DNA of 60,530 bases from contig JAENYU010000005.1 of the NCBI GenBank assembly GCA_016841625.1, positions 83,353 through 143,882 on the forward strand, read 5' to 3'. Positions 44,624 through 53,924 of this stretch are shown here, piece after piece. The number at the start of each line of letters is the position of its first letter. The stretch's first letter is position 1. This DNA is from Methanobacteriota archaeon (GTDB taxonomy: Archaea > Halobacteriota > Methanosarcinia > Methanosarcinales > Methanosarcinaceae). Below the pieces are notes generated by a model. The model did not search any database. It saw nothing but the letters and a program-made list of their open reading frames with translations, and had not been told where the DNA came from. Position numbers and translations under genes: made by a program.

Positions 44624-46114
44624 TCACTCTGCCGTGATCAGGCGGTTCATCCCGTTCATCACGGCCTCTACTGAAGCCATGATGATGTCCGTCCGGGCTC
44701 CGCTGGCTGTGACCGTCTTTCCTTCCTTGGAAAGCTTTACCCTTACTTCTACAAGGGCATTGGTCCCGCCGCTGATGGCATCTACGTGGTACTCTTCAAG
44801 GACAATATCTTCCGCACAGGAGCTTACAGCCTTTCGGATGGCATTGATAACTGCATCCACCGGCCCGTTCCCGATCCCGGCCTGTACGATCTCCTTATCC
44901 TTTACGGTGAGTTTAATGGACGCAGTAGGAGTCACCCGGTTACCGGATACTATGGTAAACTCCTCTAACTTCACCAGAGATTCCCTGTAGATATCAAGCA
45001 CGGTTTCCGCAATGGTCTGCAGGTCGGCATCGGTTACGTGCTTCCCCTGGTCGCCCATCAGCTTGACCCTGTTGAAGATCTCTTCAGTCTGGGTCTCGTC
45101 AGCTTCAAGCCCCAGCTCCTGTAAGGCCAGGGAAATGGAACTCCTTCCGGCATGCTTTCCGAGTACGATCTGCCGTTTCCTGCCGATTTGTTCGGGGCCC
45201 ATGGGCTCGTAGGTAGCCTTGTCAGCCAGAAGCCCGTGCACGTGAATTCCGGCCTCGTGGGTAAAGGAGTTGCCTCCCACCAGAGCCTTGTTCGGGCTAA
45301 CGGGAACCCCTGTCAGGCGGCTCACTAACCTGGAAGTCCGATAGATCTGCTCGTGTTTGATCCCGGTGTCGTACTTGTAGAGCCATTCCAGGCTCATGAC
45401 CACTTCTTCCAGGGCGGCGTTTCCTGCCCTTTCCCCTAAACCGTTTACAGTTACATGGGCCTGCTTTGCGCCTCCGACAAGGGCAGCTACGGTGTTTGCC
45501 GTTGCAAAGCCGAAATCGTTGTGGCAGTGGACACTGATCGGGGCCTTCAGGGAAGAAGATAGTTCCCTGAAAATCTCGGTGGCTTTCTCAGGTACTAAAA
45601 GCCCAACGGTATCACAGTAACATAAGCGGTCAGCTCCGGCATCAATTCCGTCGGCATACAGGGCTTTCAGGAATTCCAGGTCTGCCCGGGAGGAGTCCTC
45701 CCCGCTTAATTCCACGATTAAGCCGTGGTCCTTGGCATACTCCGTAACCTCGGCTGCAATCTGCCGCACGACATCCCGGTCTTTTTTGATCTTGGTCTTG
45801 ATGTGCAGGTCGGAAACCGGAGCTACCAGGTGGATAGAGTCCACGTCGCATTCCAGGGCACGGTCAACATCTGCCTTTACAATCCTGCAGTAACTGCAGA
45901 TTTCGGCATCCAGCCCGTCGTTTGCGACAGCTTTGATCGATTCCCTCTCCCCGCTGGAAGTGATCGCGGAACCTGCCTCTATTATAGAGACCCCCATTTC
46001 GTCCAGAGCCCGGGCAATCAAGAGCTTCTTCTCTCTTGTCAGGGCTACGCCCGGAGTTTGTTCACCATCTCTTAAAGTAGTGTCAAGAAAGCGGATATTT
46101 TCGAATAATACAAT
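44624..46114 (-). CDS. leuA: 2-Isopropylmalate synthase type, no canonical start codon seen
   Basis: The enzyme condenses 2-oxoisovalerate with acetyl-CoA (relatives make citramalate or homocitrate). The catalytic barrel, the HCHNDFG motif, GERAGNAALEE and the C-terminal LeuA allosteric domain (from ~385) are intact. The conserved N-terminal LDTTLRDGEQTPGVALTREKK is encoded at 46025-46087, upstream of the first start-like codon (TTG at 46021), which would delete the catalytic Asp/Arg. Reading back in frame there is a stop at 46118-46120, and the eight or so codons between (GGG ATT GTA TTA TTC ...) include no ATG, GTG or TTG. I therefore report the frame to the ATT at 46114; true start unknown. 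Possible causes are a non-AUG start or a frameshift in the leader. Confidence 0.85.
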   Translation of the reverse strand: MVLFENIRFLDTTLRDGEQTPGVALTREKKLLIARALDEMGVSIIEAGSAITSSGERESIKAVANDGLDAEICSYCRIVKADVDRALECDVDSIHLVAPVSDLHIKTKIKKDRDVVRQIAAEVTEYAKDHGLIVELSGEDSSRADLEFLKALYADGIDAGADRLCYCDTVGLLVPEKATEIFRELSSSLKAPISVHCHNDFGFATANTVAALVGGAKQAHVTVNGLGERAGNAALEEVVMSLEWLYKYDTGIKHEQIYRTSRLVSRLTGVPVSPNKALVGGNSFTHEAGIHVHGLLADKATYEPMGPEQIGRKRQIVLGKHAGRSSISLALQELGLEADETQTEEIFNRVKLMGDQGKHVTDADLQTIAETVLDIYRESLVKLEEFTIVSGNRVTPTASIKLTVKDKEIVQAGIGNGPVDAVINAIRKAVSSCAEDIVLEEYHVDAISGGTNALVEVRVKLSKEGKTVTASGARTDIIMASVEAVMNGMNRLITAE

Positions 46115-46509
46115 CCCTCAGTGTAATTTTGTATCTATAGATTTGTTCGGCAATCATTGAACTTATTAGTACACACCATTAGTACACGATGTAAATATAC
46201 AAATGGGAATATATTAATAGCCCATATGATGCAAACTCCATTTTATTATACATATTACATATATTTTTGCTCAAAACCCCGGATTTCCCGGATAAATTCC
46301 GGATTCATCCCCGACATTCTGAAATTGCATTCCAATAAGTAGACCATAGTATTTTTAGTTTCCAGTTAACAATACAGAACTTATTGGAAAAATAAAAAAG
46401 ATTCCCCCCGGGCACGGGCTTTATTCCTCACAAAACTGACCCGGACCCACGGGCAGTATAAGGCAGTATAAAATAGAAGATGGAAGGGAGAGGCCGGGAA
46501 TACCCCGGT
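46115..46509. other. Spacer upstream of the leuA-type gene
   Basis: No gene. In another frame, an ATG at about 46157 opens a short frame (MIAEQIYRYKITLR...) that ends after the point where the leuA homology begins, which is a possible remnant of the original N-terminus out of frame by one base. AT-rich stretches with ATATATTAATAG (46208-46219) may hold a promoter. The rest (46330-46509) is the 3' side of the M42 gene. Confidence 0.5.
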
Positions 46510-47583
46510 TCAAAAGTACCTGTTCACATTCTCTATAGCCTTCACAATGAGGTTTACGCAGGCTTCCACGTCGGCTACATCCAGTACCTCCACCGGGGAG
46601 TGGATATAGCGGGTAGCGACACTTACGGTGCCTGTGGGGATGCCTTCCCGGGTCAGGTGGATGGCAGTGGCATCGGTGGTGCCTCCGGACCCTACTCCTA
46701 GCTGGTAGGAGATCTCGTTTTCCCCTGCGGTATCCCTCAGCCACCTGAGGATCTGCGGGTGGGCGATTAGCCCCCTCCCCGAGGCATCGGCAACCGTAAG
46801 CACCGGACCTTTCCCGATTTCCAGGTGGGAATCGTTCTTGCTGATGCCGGGGTGGTCTCCGGGGATCGTGGTATCGACGGCAAGGGCGACATCCGGGATA
46901 AGCCCGTAAGCCGAAGTTCTGGCCCCTTTGAGCCCCACTTCTTCCTGGACGGTGCCAACGGCATATACGTTTGCATCGATATTAAGTTCGGAAAGCCGCT
47001 TCATCACTTCCACAAGGATCACGACCCCTGCCCGGTTGTCAAAGGCTTTGGACGTTACTTTCCCGTTTGCCAGGGGCACGAATTCCCGGTCGATGGAGAC
47101 AGGAGTCCCGATTTCGACCCCGAGCATTTCGGCGTCTTCGGTATCCTTTGCCCCTATGTCGATAAACATGTCTTCGGCCTTTACAGGCTTTTTCCTATCT
47201 TCATCCTTCATCACGTGGGGAGGTTTGGACCCCATGACCCCGGGAATGGTACCTTTCTTGCCGTGGACCCGGACCCGCTGGTTCAGAAGGGTCTGGTCAA
47301 ACCAGCCGCCGATCTTGACAAAGCGCAGGAAACCGTTCTCGTCAATATACTTGACCATGAGCCCGATTTCATCCATGTGCGCAGCCAGCATTACGGAAGG
47401 GCCTTTTCCCTTTTTAGTTGCTATCAGGTTCCCCATGGTATCGGTCCGGATGCCTTCAACGTAAGGTTCGAGCTCCTTTTCCAAAAGCTTCCGGATCTCC
47501 CCCTCGGAACCGGAAATCCCGTGAGCGTTTGTATACTTTTCAAGAAGATCCTGAATTTCATTAAATTTCTTGCTTTCTTCCAT
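46510..47583 (-). CDS. M42-family aminopeptidase
   Basis: The 357-residue zinc or cobalt enzyme belongs to the tetrahedral TET aminopeptidase/FrvX family; homologs form hollow dodecamers that degrade peptides after the proteasome. Metal ligands and catalytic residues appear in order: AAHMDEIG (His and Asp), TSKAFDNRAG (bridging Asp), TVQEEVGLKG (catalytic Glu and metal Glu), ALAVDTTIPGD (Asp) and RYIHSPVEV (His). Length is standard. Some members were once called endoglucanases; there is no evidence for that here. It stands alone on the minus strand. Confidence 0.94.
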   Translation of the reverse strand: MEESKKFNEIQDLLEKYTNAHGISGSEGEIRKLLEKELEPYVEGIRTDTMGNLIATKKGKGPSVMLAAHMDEIGLMVKYIDENGFLRFVKIGGWFDQTLLNQRVRVHGKKGTIPGVMGSKPPHVMKDEDRKKPVKAEDMFIDIGAKDTEDAEMLGVEIGTPVSIDREFVPLANGKVTSKAFDNRAGVVILVEVMKRLSELNIDANVYAVGTVQEEVGLKGARTSAYGLIPDVALAVDTTIPGDHPGISKNDSHLEIGKGPVLTVADASGRGLIAHPQILRWLRDTAGENEISYQLGVGSGGTTDATAIHLTREGIPTGTVSVATRYIHSPVEVLDVADVEACVNLIVKAIENVNRYF

Positions 47584-47801
47584 TATAATACTCTCCTGAG
47601 TTTATATTTGCCAGTAATGGGCATCAGCTGTCGGACTTTCATTTCCTGATTACTATCTTTTCATTAAGATTCAATACTTGTTTAAGCTTTTGTCCGCAGA
47701 CGCCGATTGGCATTTCGAGGCACGTAAGGCATTTTCGGGAGCTGGAAGGACAGAAACATTAAAATCCCTTCAGGTGTATTCTGGAGGCAGGTGAAAATCA
47801 T

Positions 47802-48155
47802 ATGACAGCAGAATTACCTCCGCAAATCCAGAATCAGATTGCACAGCTTCAGCAGTTGCAGCAGCAGATCCAGGCAATTGCAATGCAGAAATCCCAGATC
47901 GAAGCTATGCAGAAAGAGTCGAAGATGGCTCTTGAGGAACTCGAAAAACTCGCAGACGACGCGGTGGTCTACCGGACAGTCGGGGAACTGGTCATTAAAA
48001 CGGAAAAAGGGGAGTCTATCGTCAAACTGAAAGACCGGGAAGAGACCCTCTCACTCAGGCTCCAGTCCATTGCAAGGCAGGAGGAACGGCTCACAACCCG
48101 CTTCAAACAGCTCCAGGAGCAGATCCAACAGGCAATGGGTCCCAGGGTACAATAA
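47802..48155 (+). CDS. pfdB: Prefoldin beta subunit
   Basis: The 117-residue chaperone subunit is a helical hairpin: coiled coils at about 5-50 and 75-115 rich in Gln (QNQIAQLQQLQQQIQAIAMQ), joined by a beta-hairpin (DDAVVYRTVGELVIK). Four beta and two alpha subunits form the jellyfish-like hexamer that hands unfolded proteins to the thermosome. The start has GGTGA at a proper distance. The DHH-type gene follows after 139 bp. Confidence 0.96.
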   Translation: MTAELPPQIQNQIAQLQQLQQQIQAIAMQKSQIEAMQKESKMALEELEKLADDAVVYRTVGELVIKTEKGESIVKLKDREETLSLRLQSIARQEERLTTRFKQLQEQIQQAMGPRVQ

Positions 48156-48294
48156 CTTTTTATTTTTTCTTTTACATCTATAGTGTACAGACACCTGAAA
48201 TGTACATTAGTGGATGCCGGGTATGCAAAGAAACCCGGCATCCAGTCCCTGGATGTATCGATGCCTGAAAGAAAAGCGACAGCTAGAGTGAACT

Positions 48295-49308
48295 ATGCAA
48301 GTAGACGAAGCGGAGTTTTTCAACCGGATCCTTGACTATCAAAATATTTTGTATTTGTGCCACCGGAACGCAGATCCGGACGCCGTGAGCAGTGCTTTTG
48401 CTCTTTCCGAAGCAGTGGGAGGGACCGTAGGGCTTGTAGACAGTTGCAACCGGGTAGCTTCCATCCTGATCGAGAGGCTCGGGATAGAAGTCGTGGAAAA
48501 ACCCAACCTGAGTGACTACGGTTTTGTCGTGGTAGTGGACACTTCCACAAAAGCACAGCTAAACGACCTTGAACTGACCAACTACTGCGTAATAGACCAC
48601 CATACCACCACTGCCCTTACCGAGAAAGCCGAGTTTTACCTGCACCGCAATGCCACTTCCACCGTTGAAATTGTCTACGACATCTTAAAGTCCATTGGTG
48701 CCCCCATCACCCGCAGGGTGGGAATCGGGATGATCACCGGGATTATCACGGACACCGGTCATTTTAAACACGCTGGAGAGGAAACTTTTCGGACCGTGGC
48801 AAACATCATAGAAGCCAGCGGTGTGGAATACGGAGAAGTGCTTGACATTATGGCAGCCACTCCCCAGGACATTTCCATGCGTATTGCGATCCTGAAAGCC
48901 GCAAGCCGTGTAGAAATCGACCGGATGGGGGACATGCTTATTGCAACTTCCCACGTGAGCTCTTTCGGGGGTTCGGCCTCATCCATGCTAATTAACATCG
49001 GGGCGGACGTAGCCTTTGTCGGCACTTCCAAAGACGGAAGCGTAAGGATAAGCGCCCGGGCAAAGCGGGACGCCGTAAATGCCGGGGTCAACCTTGGACA
49101 GCTCATGGAAGATGTCGGTAAAGAATTCAACGGTACCGGAGGCGGACATTCCGGAGCCGCGGGGATCGAAGTGATCGGAGAAATGGACGAAGTACTCAGG
49201 AAATGCAGGGATGGAACCCGGCAGATTCTTGAAAATTCCCTGGGAAAAACGTCCGGAGACATCGCCTTTGAGGACGAAGAGGAGAAAATAAAAAATGATG
49301 ATAAATAA
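48295..49308 (+). CDS. DHH-family phosphoesterase
   Basis: The 337-residue protein has the DHH active-site motifs: RNADPDAVSSAFAL (motif I), VVVDTS (motif II), VIDHHTTT (the DHH motif) and the C-terminal DHHA1 motif GTGGGHSGAAG. Such manganese enzymes hydrolyse short oligoribonucleotides, pAp or c-di-AMP-type nucleotides, so this one is a NanoRNase/NrnA-like candidate. An acidic C-terminal tail (EDEEEKIKNDDK) is family-variable. The start follows GAGTGAAC. Co-directional with prefoldin beta. Confidence 0.92.
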   Translation: MQVDEAEFFNRILDYQNILYLCHRNADPDAVSSAFALSEAVGGTVGLVDSCNRVASILIERLGIEVVEKPNLSDYGFVVVVDTSTKAQLNDLELTNYCVIDHHTTTALTEKAEFYLHRNATSTVEIVYDILKSIGAPITRRVGIGMITGIITDTGHFKHAGEETFRTVANIIEASGVEYGEVLDIMAATPQDISMRIAILKAASRVEIDRMGDMLIATSHVSSFGGSASSMLINIGADVAFVGTSKDGSVRISARAKRDAVNAGVNLGQLMEDVGKEFNGTGGGHSGAAGIEVIGEMDEVLRKCRDGTRQILENSLGKTSGDIAFEDEEEKIKNDDK

Positions 49309-49770
49309 AATAAAAATAAGAATAAAAAATAAAGATAGGTCAGAATAGAAACAGAATGAAAAATAGAATTTGAAAAAATAAGCAGGGCAAAACAGGAAGA
49401 ACAGGAAAAACCTTTTTCCAGAAACCCCGATTACCTTCTTTTTCAAAAAGTTCTCAGCAGGCTTTTTTTAAATTCATTTTAAATAAAAATCCGGTCCGTA
49501 CACAGGGCTGCAGAACTTTTGACATAATCGAAAAGCTGTCCTCTTTTTATATGATGAACAATTATTTTTTATATGAATCCAGCCTAATTCTCACATTGCC
49601 GGATCTGCCGGAAGATCGTGTCCGCCAGAAAAACCTTTAATGGCTCCCCGTTGATATGGACGAGGCGGAACCTGACGTGAAAAACACGACACAAAAGAAG
49701 CAGATTGAAAATAAAGGCCTGAAAAGTAAGGCTGCAAACAATGTTTAAAGAATAGCAGAGCGTGAAAATA
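49309..49770. other. Spacer ahead of the ligase gene
   Basis: No gene. The first part is purine- and A-rich (49309-49400). Two TTTTTATATGA elements at about 49542 and 49566 are plausible archaeal TATA boxes for the downstream gene. A weak ribosome site precedes the ATG at 49771. Confidence 0.5.
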
Positions 49771-51075
49771 ATGCCAGAATACTGGGATCCTGAAATCGAA
49801 ACAATGCCTGTAGCAGAACTTAGAAAACTGCAGGAAGCAAAACTGAGAGAAATAGTGCACTATGTGTATGAGAATTCTCCTTTTTACAGGAACAGGTTTG
49901 ACGAACACGGCGTCAGCCCGGATGACATCCAGACCCTTGATGATATTAAAAAATTACCTTTTACGTTTAAGCAGGATCTCAGAGACACCTACCCCACCGG
50001 AATGTTTTGCGTCCCCAACTCAAAACTCGTCCGCTTTCACGCCTCTTCGGGGACAAGCGGGAAGCCTACAGTTGTGGGTTATACGGAAAATGACATCGAC
50101 AAATGGGCTGAGTCCCTTGCCCGGGCATTAACATCGATAGGGGTTGGAAATGAGGACGTGCTCCAGGTCAGTTACGGATACGGGCTTTTCACCGGGGGCC
50201 TTGGAGCGCATTATGGCGCCGAGAAAGTTGGAGCAACGGTGCTTCCCACAAGCTCCGGAAATACGGAAAAGCAGATTGAACTGATGAAGGACCTGGGAAG
50301 CACGGTTATTGCCTGCACCCCCTCGTACTTTGCCTACATGATCGAAGCTGCCGAGGATCAAGGAGTCAGCATAAAAAATGATACGAAAATGAAGGCAGGA
50401 ATTTTCGGGGCGGAACCCTGGTCTCCCGAACTCCGGGAACGGATCGAAAGGGAATCCGGAATAAAAGCCTACGACATCTACGGGACTTCGGAAATGAGCG
50501 GCCCACTTTTCACCGAATGCAGCGAACAGCGCGGCATTCACATCTGGGCAGACATGTACCTGGTAGAAATCCTGGACCCGGAAACAGGAGAACCGGTCCC
50601 TGACGGGGAAACCGGGGAGCTTGTGATAACAACCCTTGCCAAGGAAGCCCTCCCTCTGATCCGGTACAGGGTCAAAGACCTGACCAAAAAGACCGAAGAA
50701 CCCTGCAGATGCGGCCGGACCCATCCAAGGATCATGAGGATTACAGGCCGGACGGATGATATGCTCATTATTCGCGGAATCAATGTCTTCCCCGGCCAGA
50801 TAGAGTCAGTCCTGCTGAAGATCCCGGAAGTCGGGAACCACTTTATGATTATTGTGGACCGGGTGGGGGAACTGGATTCCATTACAGTGCAGATCGAGAT
50901 GAACGAGTCCGCCTTCAGTGACCGGATGTCGGACATGATGTCCCTGGAGAAGAAAGTTGCAGCTGCCCTGAAAAGTGTACTGAACCTCGCTGTTCGGGTT
51001 GAACTTGTGGAACACGGCTCCCTTCCGCGCTCCATGGGAAAGTCGAAGAAGGTCATAGACAACCGGAAACTCTGA
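49771..51075 (+). CDS. Phenylacetate-CoA ligase family (PaaK-like)
   Basis: The 434-residue AMP-forming ligase has the phosphate-binding loop ASSGTSGKPTVVGY, the adenine/acid region GAEPWSPELRERIE, DIYGTSEMSGP, and the hinge RTDDMLIIRGINVFPGQIE, all in PaaK order. It would activate an aryl acetate to its CoA thioester. In methanogens with an ACT-domain protein nearby (the 51647 gene, typical partner) and indolepyruvate oxidoreductase elsewhere, it probably recycles arylacetates for aromatic amino acids. Start: ATG 49771; the GTG at 49762 adds three residues and cannot be excluded. Confidence 0.93.
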   Translation: MPEYWDPEIETMPVAELRKLQEAKLREIVHYVYENSPFYRNRFDEHGVSPDDIQTLDDIKKLPFTFKQDLRDTYPTGMFCVPNSKLVRFHASSGTSGKPTVVGYTENDIDKWAESLARALTSIGVGNEDVLQVSYGYGLFTGGLGAHYGAEKVGATVLPTSSGNTEKQIELMKDLGSTVIACTPSYFAYMIEAAEDQGVSIKNDTKMKAGIFGAEPWSPELRERIERESGIKAYDIYGTSEMSGPLFTECSEQRGIHIWADMYLVEILDPETGEPVPDGETGELVITTLAKEALPLIRYRVKDLTKKTEEPCRCGRTHPRIMRITGRTDDMLIIRGINVFPGQIESVLLKIPEVGNHFMIIVDRVGELDSITVQIEMNESAFSDRMSDMMSLEKKVAAALKSVLNLAVRVELVEHGSLPRSMGKSKKVIDNRKL

Positions 51076-51506
51076 AATACTGAGGGCTCGAAAGAACCAA
51101 AAGGTTTTTGAAAAAGATTTAAGAGGAATTCGAAAAGAAAAGTCCGTAAAATATCAAAAAGAGACTCGAGCAAAAAGACCCGGGTAGAAAGATGCCCCTG
51201 CAGAAAAGGTGTCCTGCAGAGCTTATCTTTCTCTTCTTTTCGCTTCCTTTTTACCCCTATTTCCTGAATCCCGCAAAAATAAGTTTCCAAAATATTAACA
51301 TGTAAGTTTAAAATACACACAGCAACTTATATTATATTCTGAAAGAAGAAATTCCCTACTAAATTTCGGAACAAGCATGGAGGATCAGGATTATAACATA
51401 CAGGGGGCTTAAACAGGATTAAAGTAATATAATAAGGATAATAAGGATTTCTTAAGAATAATAAGGAATTCATAAGGTTGATAAAAATCTATTAGAATAA
51501 TACGAA

Positions 51507-51604
51507 TTCATAAAGTCAATAAGAATTCCTCAGATCAATGAAAATTCATAAAGTCAATAAGAATTCCTCAGATCAATGAAAATTCATAAAGTCAATAAGA
51601 ATTC
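51507..51604. repeat. 38-bp direct repeat, 2.6 copies
   Basis: Two exact 38-bp copies begin TTCATAAAGTCAATAAGAAT at 51507 and 51545, followed by a third partial copy from 51583. Upstream (51420-51500) more degenerate AATAAGGATT units occur. The rest of the 51076-51646 spacer is AT-rich with no other gene. Confidence 0.95.
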
Positions 51605-51646
51605 AAAAGAAAAATATTCAGGGATGTGAAGGATATGGGTGCTGGA

Positions 51647-52084
51647 ATGGAAGACAAAGTCATAAAGCAGATTTCCCTTTTTGCGGAAAACAAACCTGGC
51701 AGACTTGCAAGCGTGGCCAACAAGCTGAAAAGCGCCGGAATAAATATCAGGGCCTTTACCATTGCGGAATCGGGCGATTTCGGGATTATCCGCATGGTGG
51801 TTGACAGGTCTGACTATACCCACACCGTCCTGCACGACGCCGGGTTCACGGTTTCGGAGACAAATGTACTGGGGATCGAAATGGACGACGTTCCCGGCAG
51901 CATGTCCCGGATTGCAGAGGTTTTCGGAGAGGCGGAAATCAACCTGGACTATGCCTATGCCTTTGTCACCAGGCAACAAAAAGCCCTCCTCATCGTCAGG
52001 GTGAACGAAATAGAGCGGGCTATCAAGCTTCTGGAAGAAAATAATATCAAGCTCGTTGGCATGAATGAGCTTGAAAAAATCTGA
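51647..52084 (+). CDS. Tandem ACT-domain regulatory protein
   Basis: The 145-residue protein consists of two ACT domains: residues ~5-70 (QISLFAENKPGRLASVANKL) and ~72-143 (LGIEMDDVPGSMSRIAEVFG), each a ligand-binding babb-type fold. Such proteins next to PaaK-type ligases probably sense an aromatic amino acid. ATG 51647 is preferred because GGTG lies five bases before it; the frame remains open to GTG at 51626. It is separated from the ligase gene by the 38-bp repeats, so its transcription may be independent. Confidence 0.9.
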   Translation: MEDKVIKQISLFAENKPGRLASVANKLKSAGINIRAFTIAESGDFGIIRMVVDRSDYTHTVLHDAGFTVSETNVLGIEMDDVPGSMSRIAEVFGEAEINLDYAYAFVTRQQKALLIVRVNEIERAIKLLEENNIKLVGMNELEKI

Positions 52085-52452
52085 GATTAAGGTAAACAGA
52101 TTCCCGGAAGAGATATCCGTATTTCAGGAAAAAGAGCTGTTTTTAAGCGAAAAAAGGAAAAATCCAGAAGCCTTGGACTGCTTCTTTACTCCCGGCTTTC
52201 TGGAAAGCTCTCTATTTTTATATCCCCCGGATCTTATCCATGCAACTTATCTTTCTTAAGCCAGGATAAACATTTCATGGAGTGCGCATATTATAAACGG
52301 CTTTTTTATGGGTTTTCGACCCTCAATAAAAATGTATTCCATATATATAAAAAAAGGTTAAATCAGATAAGAAAAAACTACAGTGGAACAAAAAACCCCA
52401 AAACTGTAAATAACAACGAAGAAGGCGTAAAAAGCCGGGTATCACATTTACA
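52085..52452. other. Spacer upstream of the DUF2103-like gene
   Basis: No gene. A CATATATATAAAAAAAGG TATA-like element lies at about 52337-52355. The coding start at 52453 has no ribosome site upstream (CATTTACA), so it may be translated in an unusual or leaderless way if a closer promoter exists. Confidence 0.5.
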
Positions 52453-52806
52453 ATGACTGAAAGTGCTGAAATTTCACTAGACAGTGGAAAAAGTTCCTTA
52501 AAAAGCAAACTTGGAGGAGCACACACCACCATTATCGGGGGGCGGACAGGAAAAAAGATCGTGAAGCTTGTAAGTCAGCACTCCGAAATAAAAAAGATCA
52601 TCCCTTCCGTGATTTCTGTCAAAGGGACTGCAGGCGGAAAGTTCTCCGGGAAAGTACTGCGCGCTGATGCCAGGGGAAACCTGAGGCTGCTACTTTCGGA
52701 AGGGAGGAGTTTCCAGGAACTCAGGCTCGTGACAACAGTGGGGGCCGCAGAAGAAGGGGACAGGATCATGAATGAATTAAACGAAATTTTAAATGAGGCC
52801 CTCTAA
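52453..52806 (+). CDS. DUF2103-like small protein
   Basis: The 117-residue protein begins with an acidic, Ser-rich ~20 residues, then GGAHTTIIGGRTGKKIVKLV, then KKIIPSVISVKGTAGGKFSGKVLRAD and a helical end. This looks like the archaeal DUF2103 (predicted metal-binding) family from memory, not a firm match; the metal-ligating His/Cys pairs of that family are scarce here (one His in AHTT and one in QHSE). It is followed 23 bp later by marker 12, so the two are co-transcribed, which suggests a methanogen-specific role. Confidence 0.75.
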   Translation: MTESAEISLDSGKSSLKSKLGGAHTTIIGGRTGKKIVKLVSQHSEIKKIIPSVISVKGTAGGKFSGKVLRADARGNLRLLLSEGRSFQELRLVTTVGAAEEGDRIMNELNEILNEAL

Positions 52807-52829
52807 GGCATTCAAGGAGAGATTGCTAC

Positions 52830-53810
52830 TTGGCATTTATAGGAATTGACCACGGGACGACAGCAATGCGTTTTGCCCTGCTGGAAGGAGAGGAAGTACG
52901 GACTTTCGAACTTGCCAGGGTTGAAGCGGCTGCCATGTCGGAAGAGGATGTACTTGCATCCATTGAAAAGAATTTCGGCATTCGCCGCGGAGACATAGAT
53001 TTAATTGCCGCCACATACTCCATGGGGGACGGGTTTTCTACAATAAAAGATGTCCGTGCTCTGGAAGGAAGAGGGCTCCGGAGCCTGGAGGGAGCAGGGA
53101 AGAAAACAGGTGGAGGCACGAGGGTTTTTGATGCGGTCCGAAACTCCGGGATTCCGGCAGTGGCAATCCCCGGTATCCATACGGAAAGCCGGGTAGACCC
53201 CCGGATGAAAGTTTTTTCCCACCTCACAAGCCCGGAAAAGCTGGGTATCGCCTACCACATCATATGCCTGGACTGTGAGGACTTCGTTGTCTCCGACATC
53301 AGCTCCAATACCGTAACTCTCGCCGTCACCGGAGGGAAGCTGCTCGGTGCAATCGACGCCTGCATCTTTGCTCCGGGGGTGCAGCACGGTCCCCTTGACC
53401 TTCAGGCAATCCGGGACGTGGACGCCGGAATCATAAGCGCAAACCAGGCTTTCATAGAAGCAGGCACCCTGAAAATGACCCCCTATAAAGACCGGGAAGA
53501 AATGCTTGCAGCAGCTGAAAAAAGAGATGCTTCCGCCCTGCTTGCCCTGGACACCATAGCCCTTTTTGCAGCCATGGAAATTGCCTCCATGCAACTCCTT
53601 CTCAGGGACTACGGGGTTTCCGGAGAAGCTGTCTTCCTTGCAGGATCTGTCGGGGAAGTGGAGTATGTGCAAAAAAAGATAAGCAGGCACCTCGGGCAGG
53701 AATGCCGCTGTCTCGGCAAGTGGCATGCAGCGATCGGCTGTGCCGAGATTGCCAGGGACGTGGCCGGAGGGGCGGAGCAGATCCTTGGGGTGGACGTGGA
53801 ATATCCGTGA
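52830..53810 (+). CDS. Methanogenesis marker 12-type protein (DUF1464-like ASKHA fold)
   Basis: The 326-residue protein starts with the ATPase-like phosphate-1 motif FIGIDHGTTAMRFALLEG and contains a second glycine-rich motif VFLAGSVGEVEYV, the two nucleotide-binding loops of the acetate/sugar kinase-Hsp70-actin superfamily. The family occurs only in methanogens (TIGR methanogenesis marker 12 as I recall), but no activity is proven. Start is TTG at 52830, supported by AGGAGAG at the right distance. It follows the DUF2103-like gene by 23 bp. Confidence 0.9.
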   Translation: MAFIGIDHGTTAMRFALLEGEEVRTFELARVEAAAMSEEDVLASIEKNFGIRRGDIDLIAATYSMGDGFSTIKDVRALEGRGLRSLEGAGKKTGGGTRVFDAVRNSGIPAVAIPGIHTESRVDPRMKVFSHLTSPEKLGIAYHIICLDCEDFVVSDISSNTVTLAVTGGKLLGAIDACIFAPGVQHGPLDLQAIRDVDAGIISANQAFIEAGTLKMTPYKDREEMLAAAEKRDASALLALDTIALFAAMEIASMQLLLRDYGVSGEAVFLAGSVGEVEYVQKKISRHLGQECRCLGKWHAAIGCAEIARDVAGGAEQILGVDVEYP

Positions 53811-53924
53811 AAAAGAATGTCCTGCGGCAGGCCATTCTTTAAGGAAGATCCTGAAAGCGGAAGAAAAGAAAGAACGAAAGAAAGGAAATGAAAAAAGATC
53901 GTATCAGACTTTTTCCGTGCTTTC

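Noticed and set aside
52065-52259. 64-codon frame after the ACT protein
   Set aside because: It starts within the ACT gene in another frame and shows no ribosome site or family match.
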